From Mesorhizobium zhangyense (GTDB taxonomy: Bacteria > Pseudomonadota > Alphaproteobacteria > Rhizobiales > Rhizobiaceae), in assembly GCF_011045115.1 (NCBI RefSeq), contig NZ_JAAKZG010000021.1, positions 1-55,981 on the forward strand: DNA of 55,981 bases, given 5' to 3'. The notes under the pieces were generated by a model, which did not search any database, was not told where the DNA came from, and worked only from the letters and a program-made list of their open reading frames with translations. A program made the translations under genes and the position numbers. Each line of letters opens with the position of its first letter. Position 1 is the stretch's first letter. Shown here one piece after another: positions 9,377 to 17,822 of this stretch.

Positions 9377-9934
9377 GTGACGGTTGCCGTATCTCCGGAT
9401 GGGCTTCCAGCGCTGGTGCTGAACGCGGATTACCGCCCGCTCAGCTATTACCCCTTGTCGCTCTGGTCGTGGCAGGACGCCATCAAGGCTGTCTTCCTCG
9501 ACCGGGTGAACATCGTTGCCGAATACGAGCATTCGGTGTCGTCGCCGTCCTTCTCGATGAAGCTGCCGAGCGTCGTCAGCCTGAAAAGCTACGTCAAGCC
9601 GTCGCGCCATCCGGCGTTCACGCGCTTCAACGTGTTCCTGCGCGACCGCTTCCAGTGTCAGTATTGCGGCACGCCCGAGGACCTGACCTTCGATCACGTC
9701 ATCCCCCGCCATCGCGGTGGCGCCACGACCTGGGAAAACGTCGTTGCGGCCTGTTCGCCCTGCAATTTGCGCAAGGGCGGCATGATGCCGGCCCACGCCA
9801 AGATGTGGCCGATGCAGAAGCCGTATCCCCCGACCGTGCACGATCTGCACAACAACGGCCGGATGTTTCCACCCAACTATCTGCACGAAAGCTGGATGGA
9901 TTATCTGTACTGGGATGTCGAGCTGGAGCCGTAA
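9377..9934 (+). CDS. HNH endonuclease family protein
   Basis: The product is 185 aa. A zinc-ribbon HNH domain occupies residues about 92-135: Cys94-x2-Cys97, the Asp-His pair 106-107 (FDHVIPRHRGG), Asn121, Cys126-x2-Cys129 and Asn130. The N-terminal part (LVLNADYRPLSYYPLSLWSW) is characteristic of a widely conserved alphaproteobacterial/cyanobacterial HNH family whose biological role is not established, and it is not an evident restriction enzyme. The start is GTG at 9377, fixed by a perfect AAGGAGGT at 9363-9370. The gene is followed immediately by the perfect inverted-repeat element at 9956-10131. Confidence 0.92.
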   Translation: MTVAVSPDGLPALVLNADYRPLSYYPLSLWSWQDAIKAVFLDRVNIVAEYEHSVSSPSFSMKLPSVVSLKSYVKPSRHPAFTRFNVFLRDRFQCQYCGTPEDLTFDHVIPRHRGGATTWENVVAACSPCNLRKGGMMPAHAKMWPMQKPYPPTVHDLHNNGRMFPPNYLHESWMDYLYWDVELEP

Positions 9935-9955
9935 AGCACTTTCGGGTTGGAGATC

Positions 9956-10131
9956 GCTCTACGTTGCCCCCCTCTGGCCTGCCGGCCATCTCCCCCACAG
10001 GTGGGGAGATTAGCTTTCATCGCGACTTTCGCCGACCTTCAACGTCTCAGAATATGCGTGACGAGCTAAGCTGCTGATCTCCCCACCTGTGGGGGAGATG
10101 GCCGGCAGGCCAGAGGGGGGCAACGTAGAGC
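9956..10131. repeat. Perfect 55-bp inverted repeat with 66-nt core (RIME/MITE-like)
   Basis: The arm at 9956-10010 is the exact reverse complement of the arm at 10077-10131 (55 of 55 bases). The arms start GCTCTACGTTGCC and contain smaller internal palindromes such as CTCCCCACCTGTGGGGGAG (10080-10098). The 66-nt core (10011-10076) has no ORF. It lies between the convergent HNH nuclease and dsbB genes. The structure resembles rhizobial intergenic mosaic elements or a miniature inverted-repeat element. I see no target-site duplication. Confidence 0.9.
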
Positions 10132-10177
10132 GGAATCAGTCAAATGGTATCTGTAGCGCTGGGCTATTTGTTGTCGC

Positions 10178-10696
10178 TCACGCCTTCCCAGTCGCACCAC
10201 GAAACGCGATAATCGTCAGCACCAGGCTGGCGATGGCATTCCAGCCGGCAAGCGACAGGCCGAGGATGCGCAGCGCGGCCTTGTCGCAGGACGGCGGGAT
10301 GACGGTGTTGAGCGAATCGAGCACGCCGCCGGTTCCTCCGGTTACAGGGGCGGAAACCGCGCCGCAATCGGTCGGGCCGGCCCACCAGGCCCATTCGACG
10401 CCGGAATGATAGACGCTGAGGTAAAGCCCGTAAGCCATCAGCAGCCCGCCGATGAGCAGCAGGCCGCGCGTGATCACCGCAGGCAAATGCAGGGCGGATG
10501 ACAGCGCCGCAATCGCCATCAGCGGCACGCCGACATAATAGGGCGTGCGCTGCTCGAGGCAGAGCTTGCAGGGCATGTAGCCGCCGAGATGCTCGAAGCC
10601 GAGTGCCGAGCCGACCACCGCCGCCATGCCGACGAGAAGGATGAGCGCGGTCGCGGTCTGGACGCTGCTGGTGGGCTGGGTGAGGGTGCGCGACAT
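10178..10696 (-). CDS. dsbB: Disulfide bond formation protein B
   Basis: A 172-aa inner-membrane quinone reductase that reoxidises periplasmic DsbA. Four transmembrane helices are visible. The first periplasmic cysteine pair is Cys43/Cys46 (MPCKLCLEQR), and the second-loop pair is Cys111 and Cys137 (PTDCGAV and PPSCDK). It lies 20 nt downstream of the YqaA-type gene on the same strand, so the two likely share a transcript. No dsbA is in the window. Confidence 0.93.
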   Translation of the reverse strand: MSRTLTQPTSSVQTATALILLVGMAAVVGSALGFEHLGGYMPCKLCLEQRTPYYVGVPLMAIAALSSALHLPAVITRGLLLIGGLLMAYGLYLSVYHSGVEWAWWAGPTDCGAVSAPVTGGTGGVLDSLNTVIPPSCDKAALRILGLSLAGWNAIASLVLTIIAFRGATGKA

Positions 10697-10716
10697 GGTC
10701 AGGATCCGTTTCGGCG

Positions 10717-11304
10717 TCAGAGAGCGTATTTGATCACGATATAGAGCAGGATGACTGCGCCGGCACCAGCGCCGGCGATGAGCCCGAGCCGCTTTTCGAT
10801 GAACTCGCGGATCGGCTCGCCATAGCGGCGCAGCAGCCAGGCGAGGAAGAAGAAGCGCGCCCCGCGCGCGATGATCGCCGAGACGATGAACAGCCAGATG
10901 TCGACATGCATAACGCCGGCCAGGATCGTCACCACCTTGATCGGCGGCAGGTGCGCAAGCCCGGAAGTGACCAGCATGAGCAGGATGAAGCCCATGCCCG
11001 AACCGGTGCGCAGGGCCTCGAACTCGTCGAACTTGCCATAGAATTCCAGCACCGGCTTGGCGACGCTTTCATAGGCGTAATAGCCGATATACCAGCCGGC
11101 GATACCGCCGAGCACCGACGCTATCGTGGCTATCAAGGCATAGCGATAGGCGCGTTCGGGCCGCGAAAGCGCCATCGGCAGGTAGAGCACGTCTGCCGGA
11201 ACCAGGAAGATCGAGCTTTCGACGAAGGCGATGAAGGCGAGCCACCATTCGGCGGATTTGCGCGCGGCCAGCGACAGGGTCCAGTCGTAGAGTCTGCGAA
11301 GCAT
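10717..11304 (-). CDS. YqaA/DedA-like membrane protein
   Basis: A 195-aa membrane protein of the SNARE-associated/VTT superfamily (YqaA branch). It begins LRRLYDWTLSLAARKSAEWWLAFIAFVESSIF, with several later helices. Family members act in membrane homeostasis, probably lipid scrambling or proton-coupled transport; the exact role here is unknown. I start at 11304. The open frame runs on to 11559 only because it reads antisense through the tRNA-Leu gene, which gives the well-known spurious peptide PPAGIEPALLSEPDFESG. Upstream of dsbB. Confidence 0.88.
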   Translation of the reverse strand: MLRRLYDWTLSLAARKSAEWWLAFIAFVESSIFLVPADVLYLPMALSRPERAYRYALIATIASVLGGIAGWYIGYYAYESVAKPVLEFYGKFDEFEALRTGSGMGFILLMLVTSGLAHLPPIKVVTILAGVMHVDIWLFIVSAIIARGARFFFLAWLLRRYGEPIREFIEKRLGLIAGAGAGAVILLYIVIKYAL

Positions 11305-11446
11305 GAAAGATTCCGTTGGTGGGTGGCTCTGTCTAGAAAGATTTCTATGGCCGCACAATGGCGGTTCCTTCACGAAATCGACAGGGGGCAGTTGACGACA
11401 CGGGGTCGCACCGTATAGTCCGCAGCCGTCCACCCGAAAGGGCCGG

Positions 11447-11531
11447 GCCCCCTTGGCGGAATTGGTAGACGCGCCTGACTCAAAATCAGGTTCCGAGAGG
11501 AGTGCTGGTTCGATCCCGGCAGGGGGCACCA
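11447..11531 (+). tRNA. tRNA-Leu (anticodon CAA)
   Basis: The acceptor stem GCCCCCT (11447-11453) pairs with AGGGGGC (11521-11527). The D-arm sequence GGCGGAATTGGTAGACGC is typical of leucine tRNAs. The anticodon arm CCTGA-CTCAAAA-TCAGG gives anticodon CAA, and there is a long variable arm and a T-arm GGTTCGATCC. The CCA end is encoded (11529-11531). The 85-nt length fits a class II tRNA. Confidence 0.96.
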
Positions 11532-11770
11532 TCGACTGAAAGTCGTATCGCGATCTCAATCGTTTGAACTATGCGGCGGCCGTTGGCGTCCACCCCATTT
11601 GGGGGTATCGGGCCTCGCCGCTTTACGGCAATCTCCGCGCATGCAACGCGGGGAGCGTCTGCCTGAAACACTGAGACGGAATGCATCGTCGTTCGCCGGC
11701 GGTGCCTTTCCTCGCGGCCTTACCGGCGGAATTGACTTCCCATGTTGGTAGCGCAACGCGGGAGATTTCT

Positions 11771-13312
11771 ATGGCTACTTTGACGGTGAGTTTTCCAGGC
11801 GGGATCTACCCGCTGGGCCTCGACTACAATCCCAGCATAGGCGAGCTGGTCAATCTGAACAACGCCACGGTCGTGTCATCATCGGCCACGCAGCGGGTGC
11901 TGCAAATGGAAAACGGCCTCAAGATCAAGCTCATTGGCACCGGCTTCACCTATGATGCCCAGGGCCATGTCACCGGCGGTACGCTGACCTCGTCACAGTT
12001 GCTGCAGAGCAACGGCACGACAGTCCTCCAGACACTGTCCGGGATCAATCGCCCGTTTGCGGATGTCTACGACGCAGCCGAGACCTTCAGCGGCTGGGAT
12101 CTCAATGCCTGGCTGATGAGCGGCAACGACACGATCAATGGCTCTGCAGGCCATGACGATCTCTATGGCCACGCAGGAAACGACACGCTCAATGGCGGCG
12201 ACGGCGACGACTTTCTCGTCGGCGGGGCCGGCAAGGATACGTACAACGGCGGCAATGGCTACGACCAGATCAGCTTCGCCGAATATGAAACGACAGCGCT
12301 CCGTGGCGTCAATATCAACGCGGTGACGCGTATCGCGGTGGATCAGTGGGGCAATAGCGAAAGCTTTACCAGCATCGAATCCTTCCGCGGAAGCCAGTTC
12401 GCCGATGTCATGCTTGGCTCGGCGGCCAGTGAGCAGTTCATGGGCATGAACGGCCGCGACCGCATCGATGGCGGTGGCGGCATCGATGAGGTCCGTTACC
12501 ATCGCGACGCCAATTGGGGCGGCAATGCCGGCGTGAACGTCAACCTGACGACCGGCGTTGCCATCGACGGCTTCGGCAAGCAGGACACGCTTCTCAACAT
12601 CGAAAACGTTCGGGGTACCGCCGTCAGCGACGTGCTCGTCGGCAATGCGGTCAGCAATGTGCTTCGGGGCGAAGCCGGCAATGACTCGCTCAACGGCATG
12701 GCTGGCGCCGACACGATGAAGGGCGGAACGGGCAACGATACCTATTATGTCGACAATGCCGGCGACATCGTCGACGAGCTTTCGGACGGCGGAAGCGGCA
12801 CCGACAGGGTGCTGTCGTCAATCTCCTTCAGCCTTGCCAATACGACCCAGGTGAAAGGCACGGTGGAGAACCTGACCCTGACCGGAACCGGGGCAATCTC
12901 GGGTACAGGCAATGCGTCGGCGAACACGATCGTCGGCAACGGGGGCAACAATATTCTCAATGGTGGGCTCGGCAATGACACCCTCACCGGCGGTGCCGGC
13001 AGCGACACATTCTTCTTTAGCACGGCGCTGAACGCGTCAACCAACAAGGACACGATCACCGACTTCAACGTGGCTGCCGACACGATCCGGCTGGAAAATG
13101 CGATTTTCACCGGCCTGGCTGCCGGAACGCTGACGGCTGCTGCTTTCCATACCGGTTCTGCGGCGGCCGATGCCAATGACCGCATCATCTACAACAAGAC
13201 GACCGGTGCCTTGCTGTTCGACAAAGATGGTTTGGGGGGGGCTGCCGCGGTTCAGTTCGCGACCATCACGCCCAACCTCACTCTGACGAACGCGGATTTC
13301 TTCGTGGTTTGA
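11771..13312 (+). CDS. RTX (hemolysin-type) calcium-binding secreted protein
   Basis: A 513-aa acidic, cysteine-poor protein. Residues 1 to about 110 match no family I know. From about 118 to 165 and again from about 290 and 390, glycine/aspartate-rich nonapeptides of the form GGxGxDxLx recur (GHAGNDTLNGGDGDDFLVGG, GNGGNNILNGGLGNDTLTGG); these fold as calcium-binding beta-rolls. The C-terminus after residue 425 (TITDFNVAADTIRLENAIF to NADFFVV) is the typical uncleaved type I secretion signal region. The start at 11771 follows GGGAG; the upstream in-frame ATG at 11681 lacks a ribosome site. No ABC/MFP/TolC secretion genes and no enzyme domain are nearby. A run of eight G lies near the 3' end. 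Confidence 0.9.
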   Translation: MATLTVSFPGGIYPLGLDYNPSIGELVNLNNATVVSSSATQRVLQMENGLKIKLIGTGFTYDAQGHVTGGTLTSSQLLQSNGTTVLQTLSGINRPFADVYDAAETFSGWDLNAWLMSGNDTINGSAGHDDLYGHAGNDTLNGGDGDDFLVGGAGKDTYNGGNGYDQISFAEYETTALRGVNINAVTRIAVDQWGNSESFTSIESFRGSQFADVMLGSAASEQFMGMNGRDRIDGGGGIDEVRYHRDANWGGNAGVNVNLTTGVAIDGFGKQDTLLNIENVRGTAVSDVLVGNAVSNVLRGEAGNDSLNGMAGADTMKGGTGNDTYYVDNAGDIVDELSDGGSGTDRVLSSISFSLANTTQVKGTVENLTLTGTGAISGTGNASANTIVGNGGNNILNGGLGNDTLTGGAGSDTFFFSTALNASTNKDTITDFNVAADTIRLENAIFTGLAAGTLTAAAFHTGSAAADANDRIIYNKTTGALLFDKDGLGGAAAVQFATITPNLTLTNADFFVV

Positions 13313-13509
13313 TTGCGGGCGGGGGCCTGCCGGAGCCGTTGTTGCAGTTCCTGCGGCGGCGGCTCCGTGTCCCCATCCCACTCTCGTGCCTATGCGCCAA
13401 AGCCATCTGTCGGCCTGCGGCGGAACAATCCTGATCCCATCGCCGTTTCTACCGCGCCCGGCCGACATTGAGAGCCGGTGCGCGTTTCGTCGCCGGGAAA
13501 TTTCAAGCC

Positions 13510-13929
13510 ATGTCGTTCAACAAGATGTTCACCAGCGCTGCCAACAAGGTTGCGCATGCAGCCGGCATGCCGGCAACCTTCGTCGGCTGTTGCGCCATCA
13601 TCGTCGTCTGGGCGGCCACCGGCCCGTTTCTCGGCTTCTCCGATACGTGGCAGTTGGTCATCAACACCGGAACGACCATCGTGACGTTCCTGATGGTGTT
13701 CCTCATCCAGAACACGCAGAACCGCGACGGCGCCGCGATCCAGGCCAAGCTCGACGAACTCATCCGCGTCAGCGAGGGCGAAAACAAGTTCATCGGCATC
13801 GAGCATCTCACCGAGGAAGAAGTCGAGGATTTTCGGCTGAAATGCGAGCAGGCGGCCAAGCGGGCGGATCGTGCTGCCGACCGGGCAAATCGCGCGGTGG
13901 CGAAGCAAACGGCCAAGGCTGCGAAGTAG
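13510..13929 (+). CDS. Low-affinity iron permease family protein
   Basis: A 139-aa protein with two transmembrane helices (about residues 17-37 and 45-65) and a basic coiled C-terminal tail (KCEQAAKRADRAADRANRAVAKQ). The segment LVINTGTTIVTFLMVFLIQNTQNRD followed by KLDELIR is the hallmark of the bacterial family named after yeast Fet4. The bacterial members have no proven iron transport activity. I start at ATG 13510; the in-frame extension to 13468 is not conserved in character. It ends 19 nt before the 3' end of the convergent PhnA-like gene. Confidence 0.85.
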   Translation: MSFNKMFTSAANKVAHAAGMPATFVGCCAIIVVWAATGPFLGFSDTWQLVINTGTTIVTFLMVFLIQNTQNRDGAAIQAKLDELIRVSEGENKFIGIEHLTEEEVEDFRLKCEQAAKRADRAADRANRAVAKQTAKAAK

Positions 13930-13948
13930 GCTGCTGCCGGTATCCCGT

Positions 13949-14167
13949 TCAGGCCTTCTTGAGAAAGGCCGTCTTCAGCACCAGTCCCTTGACCTTCTCG
14001 GCGTTGCATTCGATCTCTTCGGCGTCGTCCGTCAGTCGGATGTTGCGGACCATCGTCCCGCGCTTCAGCGTCACCGACGTGCCCTTGACCTTCAGGTCCT
14101 TGATCAGCGTGACGGAATCGCCATCCTTCAGCACATTGCCGTTGCTGTCCTTCACCACGTCGGCCAT
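13949..14167 (-). CDS. PhnA/YjdM-domain protein
   Basis: A 72-aa protein corresponding to the C-terminal SH3-like PhnA domain (VVKDSNGNVLKDGDSVTLIKDLKVKG, then TMVRNIRL). The E. coli homologue YjdM was named for alkylphosphonate uptake but has no demonstrated role there. The N-terminal zinc ribbon of full-length YjdM is missing, a short form common in alphaproteobacteria. The start at 14167 is the conserved MADVVKD; the longer frame to 14299 runs into the divergent acyl-CoA synthetase leader. Confidence 0.88.
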   Translation of the reverse strand: MADVVKDSNGNVLKDGDSVTLIKDLKVKGTSVTLKRGTMVRNIRLTDDAEEIECNAEKVKGLVLKTAFLKKA

Positions 14168-14331
14168 GAAATTTCCCTTCCGCGCTTCATATGTCAGCGT
14201 CCCAGTAATGGGCACGGGCACCGCGCGCAACATGGCATGATCGCCGGCGTCGATTGACGGCGCGGCTCCTGGCGCGGTATCTGCCACCGGTCGCTCCATC
14301 CGGCGATGATTTCAGGGTTCATCCACGGTCC

Positions 14332-15966
14332 ATGCTCGAACGGCGCGACGACTATCAAAGTCTCTACCGCGATTTTCGCTGGCGGATTCCGCAAGGCTTC
14401 AACATCGGTACTGCCGTCTCCGATCATTGGGCGGCGCGCGAGCCGGATCGCGTGGCACTTCTCGATTATCGCGCCGACGGCGAAGCCGAGAAGCTCACCT
14501 ATGGTGAACTCGCCGCGAGATCCAACAGTTTCGCCAACGGCCTGCGCGCGCTTGGCGTTCGGCGCGGCGACCGGGTGGCGCTGCTTCTGCCGCAGTCTTT
14601 CGAGACGGTCATTGCTCATATCGCGATCTATAAGCTCGGCGCCATCGCCGTGCCGCTGGCGCTGCTGTTCGGCGTCGAGGCGCTGGAATACCGGCTGCAG
14701 ACCGCCGGCGTGAAGGCGGTGGTGACCAATTCGAGCGGCACTGCAAAGCTCGCAAAGATCGGCAGCCGCCTGACTGATCTGGAAGCGGTCGTTTCCATTG
14801 ATGGCGCGCAAGGCGGCGTTCGCGATTTTCACCGCATCGTTGCCGACCATCCGTCTTCCTTCATTGCCGAGGACACCACGCCGGACGATCCGGCGATGAT
14901 GATCTTCACCTCCGGCACGACCGGCCCACCGAAAGGCGCGCTGCATGGGCACCGCGTGCTTCTCGGCCATCTGCCGGGCGTGCAGACGGCCTATGAATTC
15001 CTGCCGCAGCCCGGCGACCTGATGTGGACGCCGGCGGACTGGGCCTGGGCCGGCGGCTTGCTCAACGCGCTTTTGCCTTCGCTCTATTTCGGCGTGCCCG
15101 TGGTTTCCGCCCGCTTTGAAAAGTTCGATCCCGAAGCTGCCCTCGGCCTTGTCGAGAAGATGGGCGTGCGCACAGCTTTCATACCGCCGACAGCACTGCG
15201 CATGCTGAAGAGCGTGGAGGACATCCGCAAGCGCTTCCGGCTCATGCTTCGCAGCGTCGGGTCGGCGGGAGAATCGCTCGGCCGCGAGACCTATGACTGG
15301 GCGCGGGCGGAGTTCGGCCTGACGGTCAACGAATTCTACGGCCAGACCGAGTGCAATCTCGTGCTGTCCTCCTGCGCGGCACTCGGCGTTAGCCGGGGCG
15401 GGGCGATCGGCAAGCCGGTTCCGGGGCACGAGGTCGCGATCATCGACGCCGAAGGGCGGCGGATGAAGCCCGGCGAGGTCGGCCAGATCGCGATCCGGCG
15501 GCCCGATCCGGTGATGTTCCTGGAATATTGGCGCAGCCCGGAGGCGACCGCGAAGAAATTCATCGGCGACTGGATGACCACCGGCGACCAGGGCATCGAG
15601 GATGGCGATGGCTATTTCCAGTTCTTCGGACGCGACGACGATGTCATCACCTCGGCCGGTTTCCGCATCGGTCCCGGCGAGATCGAGGATTGCCTGACCG
15701 GTCACCCAGCTGTCGCGCTGGCTGCCGCCGTCGGCAAGCCGGACGCGCTGCGCACCGAGATCGTCAAGGCCTATGTCGTCCTGAAGGACGGCTTCGTCGG
15801 CGATGCAGCACTTGGTGACGAGATCAAGCTGTGGGTGCGCGAAAGGCTCTCGGCGCATGAATATCCGCGCGAGGTGGAATTCGTCGATTCCATGCCGCTG
15901 ACCACCACCGGCAAGGTCATCCGCCGCATTTTTCGCGACAGGGCCAAGCGCGAAACGGGGCGTTGA
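14332..15966 (+). CDS. Acyl-CoA synthetase (AMP-forming)
   Basis: A 544-aa adenylate-forming ligase that activates a carboxylic acid to its CoA thioester through an acyl-AMP. The core motifs appear in order: phosphate loop MIFTSGTTGPPKGALHGH, EFYGQTECN, TTGDQG, the hinge DDVITSAGFRIGPGEIE and the C-terminal lysine motif TTTGKVIRR. The overall layout matches the acetyl/medium-chain synthetases of the acs/acsM group; the substrate is not determined. The start is chosen at ATG 14332 (LERRDDYQSLYRDFRWRIP), where family similarity begins. TTG 14254 is possible, and no good Shine-Dalgarno sequence precedes either. It stands alone and ends at a bidirectional hairpin. Confidence 0.92.
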   Translation: MLERRDDYQSLYRDFRWRIPQGFNIGTAVSDHWAAREPDRVALLDYRADGEAEKLTYGELAARSNSFANGLRALGVRRGDRVALLLPQSFETVIAHIAIYKLGAIAVPLALLFGVEALEYRLQTAGVKAVVTNSSGTAKLAKIGSRLTDLEAVVSIDGAQGGVRDFHRIVADHPSSFIAEDTTPDDPAMMIFTSGTTGPPKGALHGHRVLLGHLPGVQTAYEFLPQPGDLMWTPADWAWAGGLLNALLPSLYFGVPVVSARFEKFDPEAALGLVEKMGVRTAFIPPTALRMLKSVEDIRKRFRLMLRSVGSAGESLGRETYDWARAEFGLTVNEFYGQTECNLVLSSCAALGVSRGGAIGKPVPGHEVAIIDAEGRRMKPGEVGQIAIRRPDPVMFLEYWRSPEATAKKFIGDWMTTGDQGIEDGDGYFQFFGRDDDVITSAGFRIGPGEIEDCLTGHPAVALAAAVGKPDALRTEIVKAYVVLKDGFVGDAALGDEIKLWVRERLSAHEYPREVEFVDSMPLTTTGKVIRRIFRDRAKRETGR

Positions 15967-15969
15967 ACA

Positions 15970-15994
15970 GGCAGGCCGGAAGCTCCGGCCTGCC
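15970..15994. terminator. Hairpin between convergent genes
   Basis: GGCAGGCCGGA (15970-15980) pairs perfectly with TCCGGCCTGCC (15984-15994) around a 3-nt loop. It begins 4 nt after the acyl-CoA synthetase stop and lies 11 nt before the ABM gene end. There is no strong T tract on either side, so efficiency is uncertain; it probably serves both convergent genes. Confidence 0.6.
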
Positions 15995-16005
15995 AGCTTG
16001 CTCCT

Positions 16006-16320
16006 TCATTCCACCGTGCAGGCTACTTCGTAGAGGCCGGGATGGGCCTCCCCGAGCGCCTTGTTGCGCTCGAGAAAGCCGCTCGAAAGCAGGTGCTCGA
16101 ACACGCGCCGCATGGCGAGCTGGTCACGGGCCTGGGCATAATTGACCACGCGCCGGCCATCGAGACTGCGGTGAAGGCTGGCCGAGATCCAGCCGGGAAC
16201 CGTCCGGCAACTTTCTGCTGCTTCCTGCAAAAGGTCGATCAATGGCTGCTGGCCGCCGTCCGGCACGATGAACATGTTGATCTGGGTGATGATGCCGCTG
16301 TCGGCACGAATGATGGGCAT
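16006..16320 (-). CDS. Antibiotic biosynthesis monooxygenase (ABM)-domain protein
   Basis: A 104-aa ferredoxin-like dimeric alpha+beta barrel protein. The segment INMFIVPDGGQQPLIDLLQEAAESCRTVPGWISASLHRSLDGRRVVNYAQ follows the ABM pattern (core strand, long helix, VPGF-like turn, strand with DGxxVxNYxQW-like end). Family members include heme-degrading and quinol monooxygenases, but many are of unknown function. AAGGAG lies 7 nt upstream of the ATG at 16320. The 218-nt gap to the next gene contains nothing I can identify. Confidence 0.82.
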   Translation of the reverse strand: MPIIRADSGIITQINMFIVPDGGQQPLIDLLQEAAESCRTVPGWISASLHRSLDGRRVVNYAQARDQLAMRRVFEHLLSSGFLERNKALGEAHPGLYEVACTVE

Positions 16321-16538
16321 TGGTTTCTCCTTCGGGTAATGCCTGGCGAAGGAGTGCTGATCGAGCAGAGACCCCTGACACGCCAAGCCGGCGCGCATAA
16401 GCGCGCGCCTGCTTGCCGTGGGTTTCCGCATGGGGCGGAAACGGAGCTTCCGGATTGCGGAAGGGAGCGGGCTTACCTTTTGCCGCTCCAGGTCCTTTTC
16501 GACACCGGCTTTTTATCACCGGCGGTCGTTTGCGGCAA

Positions 16539-17822
16539 TCAGCGCCGCTTGAGCAGGCTGCGCACCCGGTTGCGCAGGATGCGGGCTATGTTGCGCGTCT
16601 CGCGGTAGAGGTGAAGCTGGGATGCCGCCTGCCGCGCGGCGCGGTCGGCGTCGGGTGTCAGGCCAATGACGATCGTGCCCGTCTTCTTGCGCTCCGACCA
16701 CAGCCGGCTCATCACGGGATGGTCGGGCACGGCGCAGGAATCGGTCATCATGATGTTGGGATCGTCGAGATGCTGCCGCGTCACCTCGATCATCAGCAGC
16801 GTGCCGGGCGAATAGGCGGCGTATTTCTCGTCATAGGCCGTCTTCCACGTGTAAGCGATGCCGGCCTCGACGAAGACGATCAGCGAGGCGATCACCTCGC
16901 CGTTGAGCAGCAGCGAATGCACCCTGCACATATCCTGCTCGGACAGCCGGTGCACGGCCTCGCGGGCGAAGGCGGCGCGGTAGCGGTCGATCGCCATGGC
17001 CGTGCGCTGGCGGCCCTTCCAGCCGGCGGCTTCGAGCGTCAGGAAGGCTTCCAGGCCGTGGCGGATGTCATCCTGGCCGCGCGCCACGACATGCTCCAGT
17101 CTGCCATGTTCGGCCAGCCGGCGCTTGAGCCGGCGGAATTCGCGATAGTGATGTGAACGCAGCGACGCCTTCAGATAGTCGTCGCCTTCAAGCTCGCTCT
17201 CGAGCACGGGCCGCTCGGCTTCGCTGGTGATGACCAGCGGCAGGCCGCGCGCCTCCGAGACCGTGCGCAGGACGCCGGCCACAGCCCCTTCCAGCCGCAC
17301 GTCCGGCAGTACGAAGACCTTCGGCAACTTCAGATGCGGACGGGCCAGAATGGCGAAGAAATCCTCCAGCACACCCTGCGGGTCGTCGCGATCGACGAGC
17401 GGCATGCCGAGCGGGCCGAATGGGCTCGACCATGTCCGCATGATGGGAACGCCGAGCGGCACGCCGGGCCTTTCCACCGAGAAAGGCACCAGCAGGCGCA
17501 GCCGGTTGCGGTATTCGTCGCCATCGCGGATGACGGCGAGCCGCACCTCCCGGTCCTCAAGTCGCGGCATGGCCGGCGCGAGAAAGCGCGGATTGAAGAA
17601 GACATTCGGCTCGATCGTGCGGCTGCACAGATGGTCGAGTTCCTCGATCAGGTCGAAGCCGGCGGAAGCGGGGTAGATCGCCAGCCGGCGCGGTGGCCGC
17701 GTGCTCGCCAGAAGCTCGACATGCGCCGGATCGACGGCCTTGGCCGGCAGCCCGGCGAAGCCGGAAATCATCGTGCCGGCGGGCCCGCCGCTGGTTTCCT
17801 CGAGAAGGGGAATTGCTACCAT
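16539..17822 (-). CDS. GNAT-fold acetyltransferase (BioF2/CelD-like)
   Basis: A 427-aa protein. The C-terminal half has the GNAT arrangement seen in CelD/FemAB-like acyltransferases of polysaccharide clusters: RSHHYREFRRLKRRLAEHG, then FLTLEAAGWKGRQRTAM, HSLLLNGEVIASLIVFVEAG and TWKTAYDEKYAAYSPGTLLMIEV. It probably acylates a cell-surface glycan or its precursor. The ATG at 17822 overlaps the flippase stop (TGATG, one shared base), indicating translational coupling. The C-terminus is very basic (RNRVRSLLKRR). Confidence 0.85.
   Translation of the reverse strand: MVAIPLLEETSGGPAGTMISGFAGLPAKAVDPAHVELLASTRPPRRLAIYPASAGFDLIEELDHLCSRTIEPNVFFNPRFLAPAMPRLEDREVRLAVIRDGDEYRNRLRLLVPFSVERPGVPLGVPIMRTWSSPFGPLGMPLVDRDDPQGVLEDFFAILARPHLKLPKVFVLPDVRLEGAVAGVLRTVSEARGLPLVITSEAERPVLESELEGDDYLKASLRSHHYREFRRLKRRLAEHGRLEHVVARGQDDIRHGLEAFLTLEAAGWKGRQRTAMAIDRYRAAFAREAVHRLSEQDMCRVHSLLLNGEVIASLIVFVEAGIAYTWKTAYDEKYAAYSPGTLLMIEVTRQHLDDPNIMMTDSCAVPDHPVMSRLWSERKKTGTIVIGLTPDADRAARQAASQLHLYRETRNIARILRNRVRSLLKRR

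Noticed and set aside
9377-9934. HNH nuclease as a homing or mobile-element endonuclease linked to the adjacent inverted repeat
   Set aside because: The protein belongs to a broadly conserved chromosomal family with its own strong ribosome site; proximity to the repeat alone is weak evidence.
11305-11559. In-frame N-terminal extension of the YqaA-type protein containing PPAGIEPALLSEPDFESG
   Set aside because: It is the antisense translation of the tRNA-Leu gene at 11447-11531, a well-known spurious peptide in databases; the true start is at 11304.
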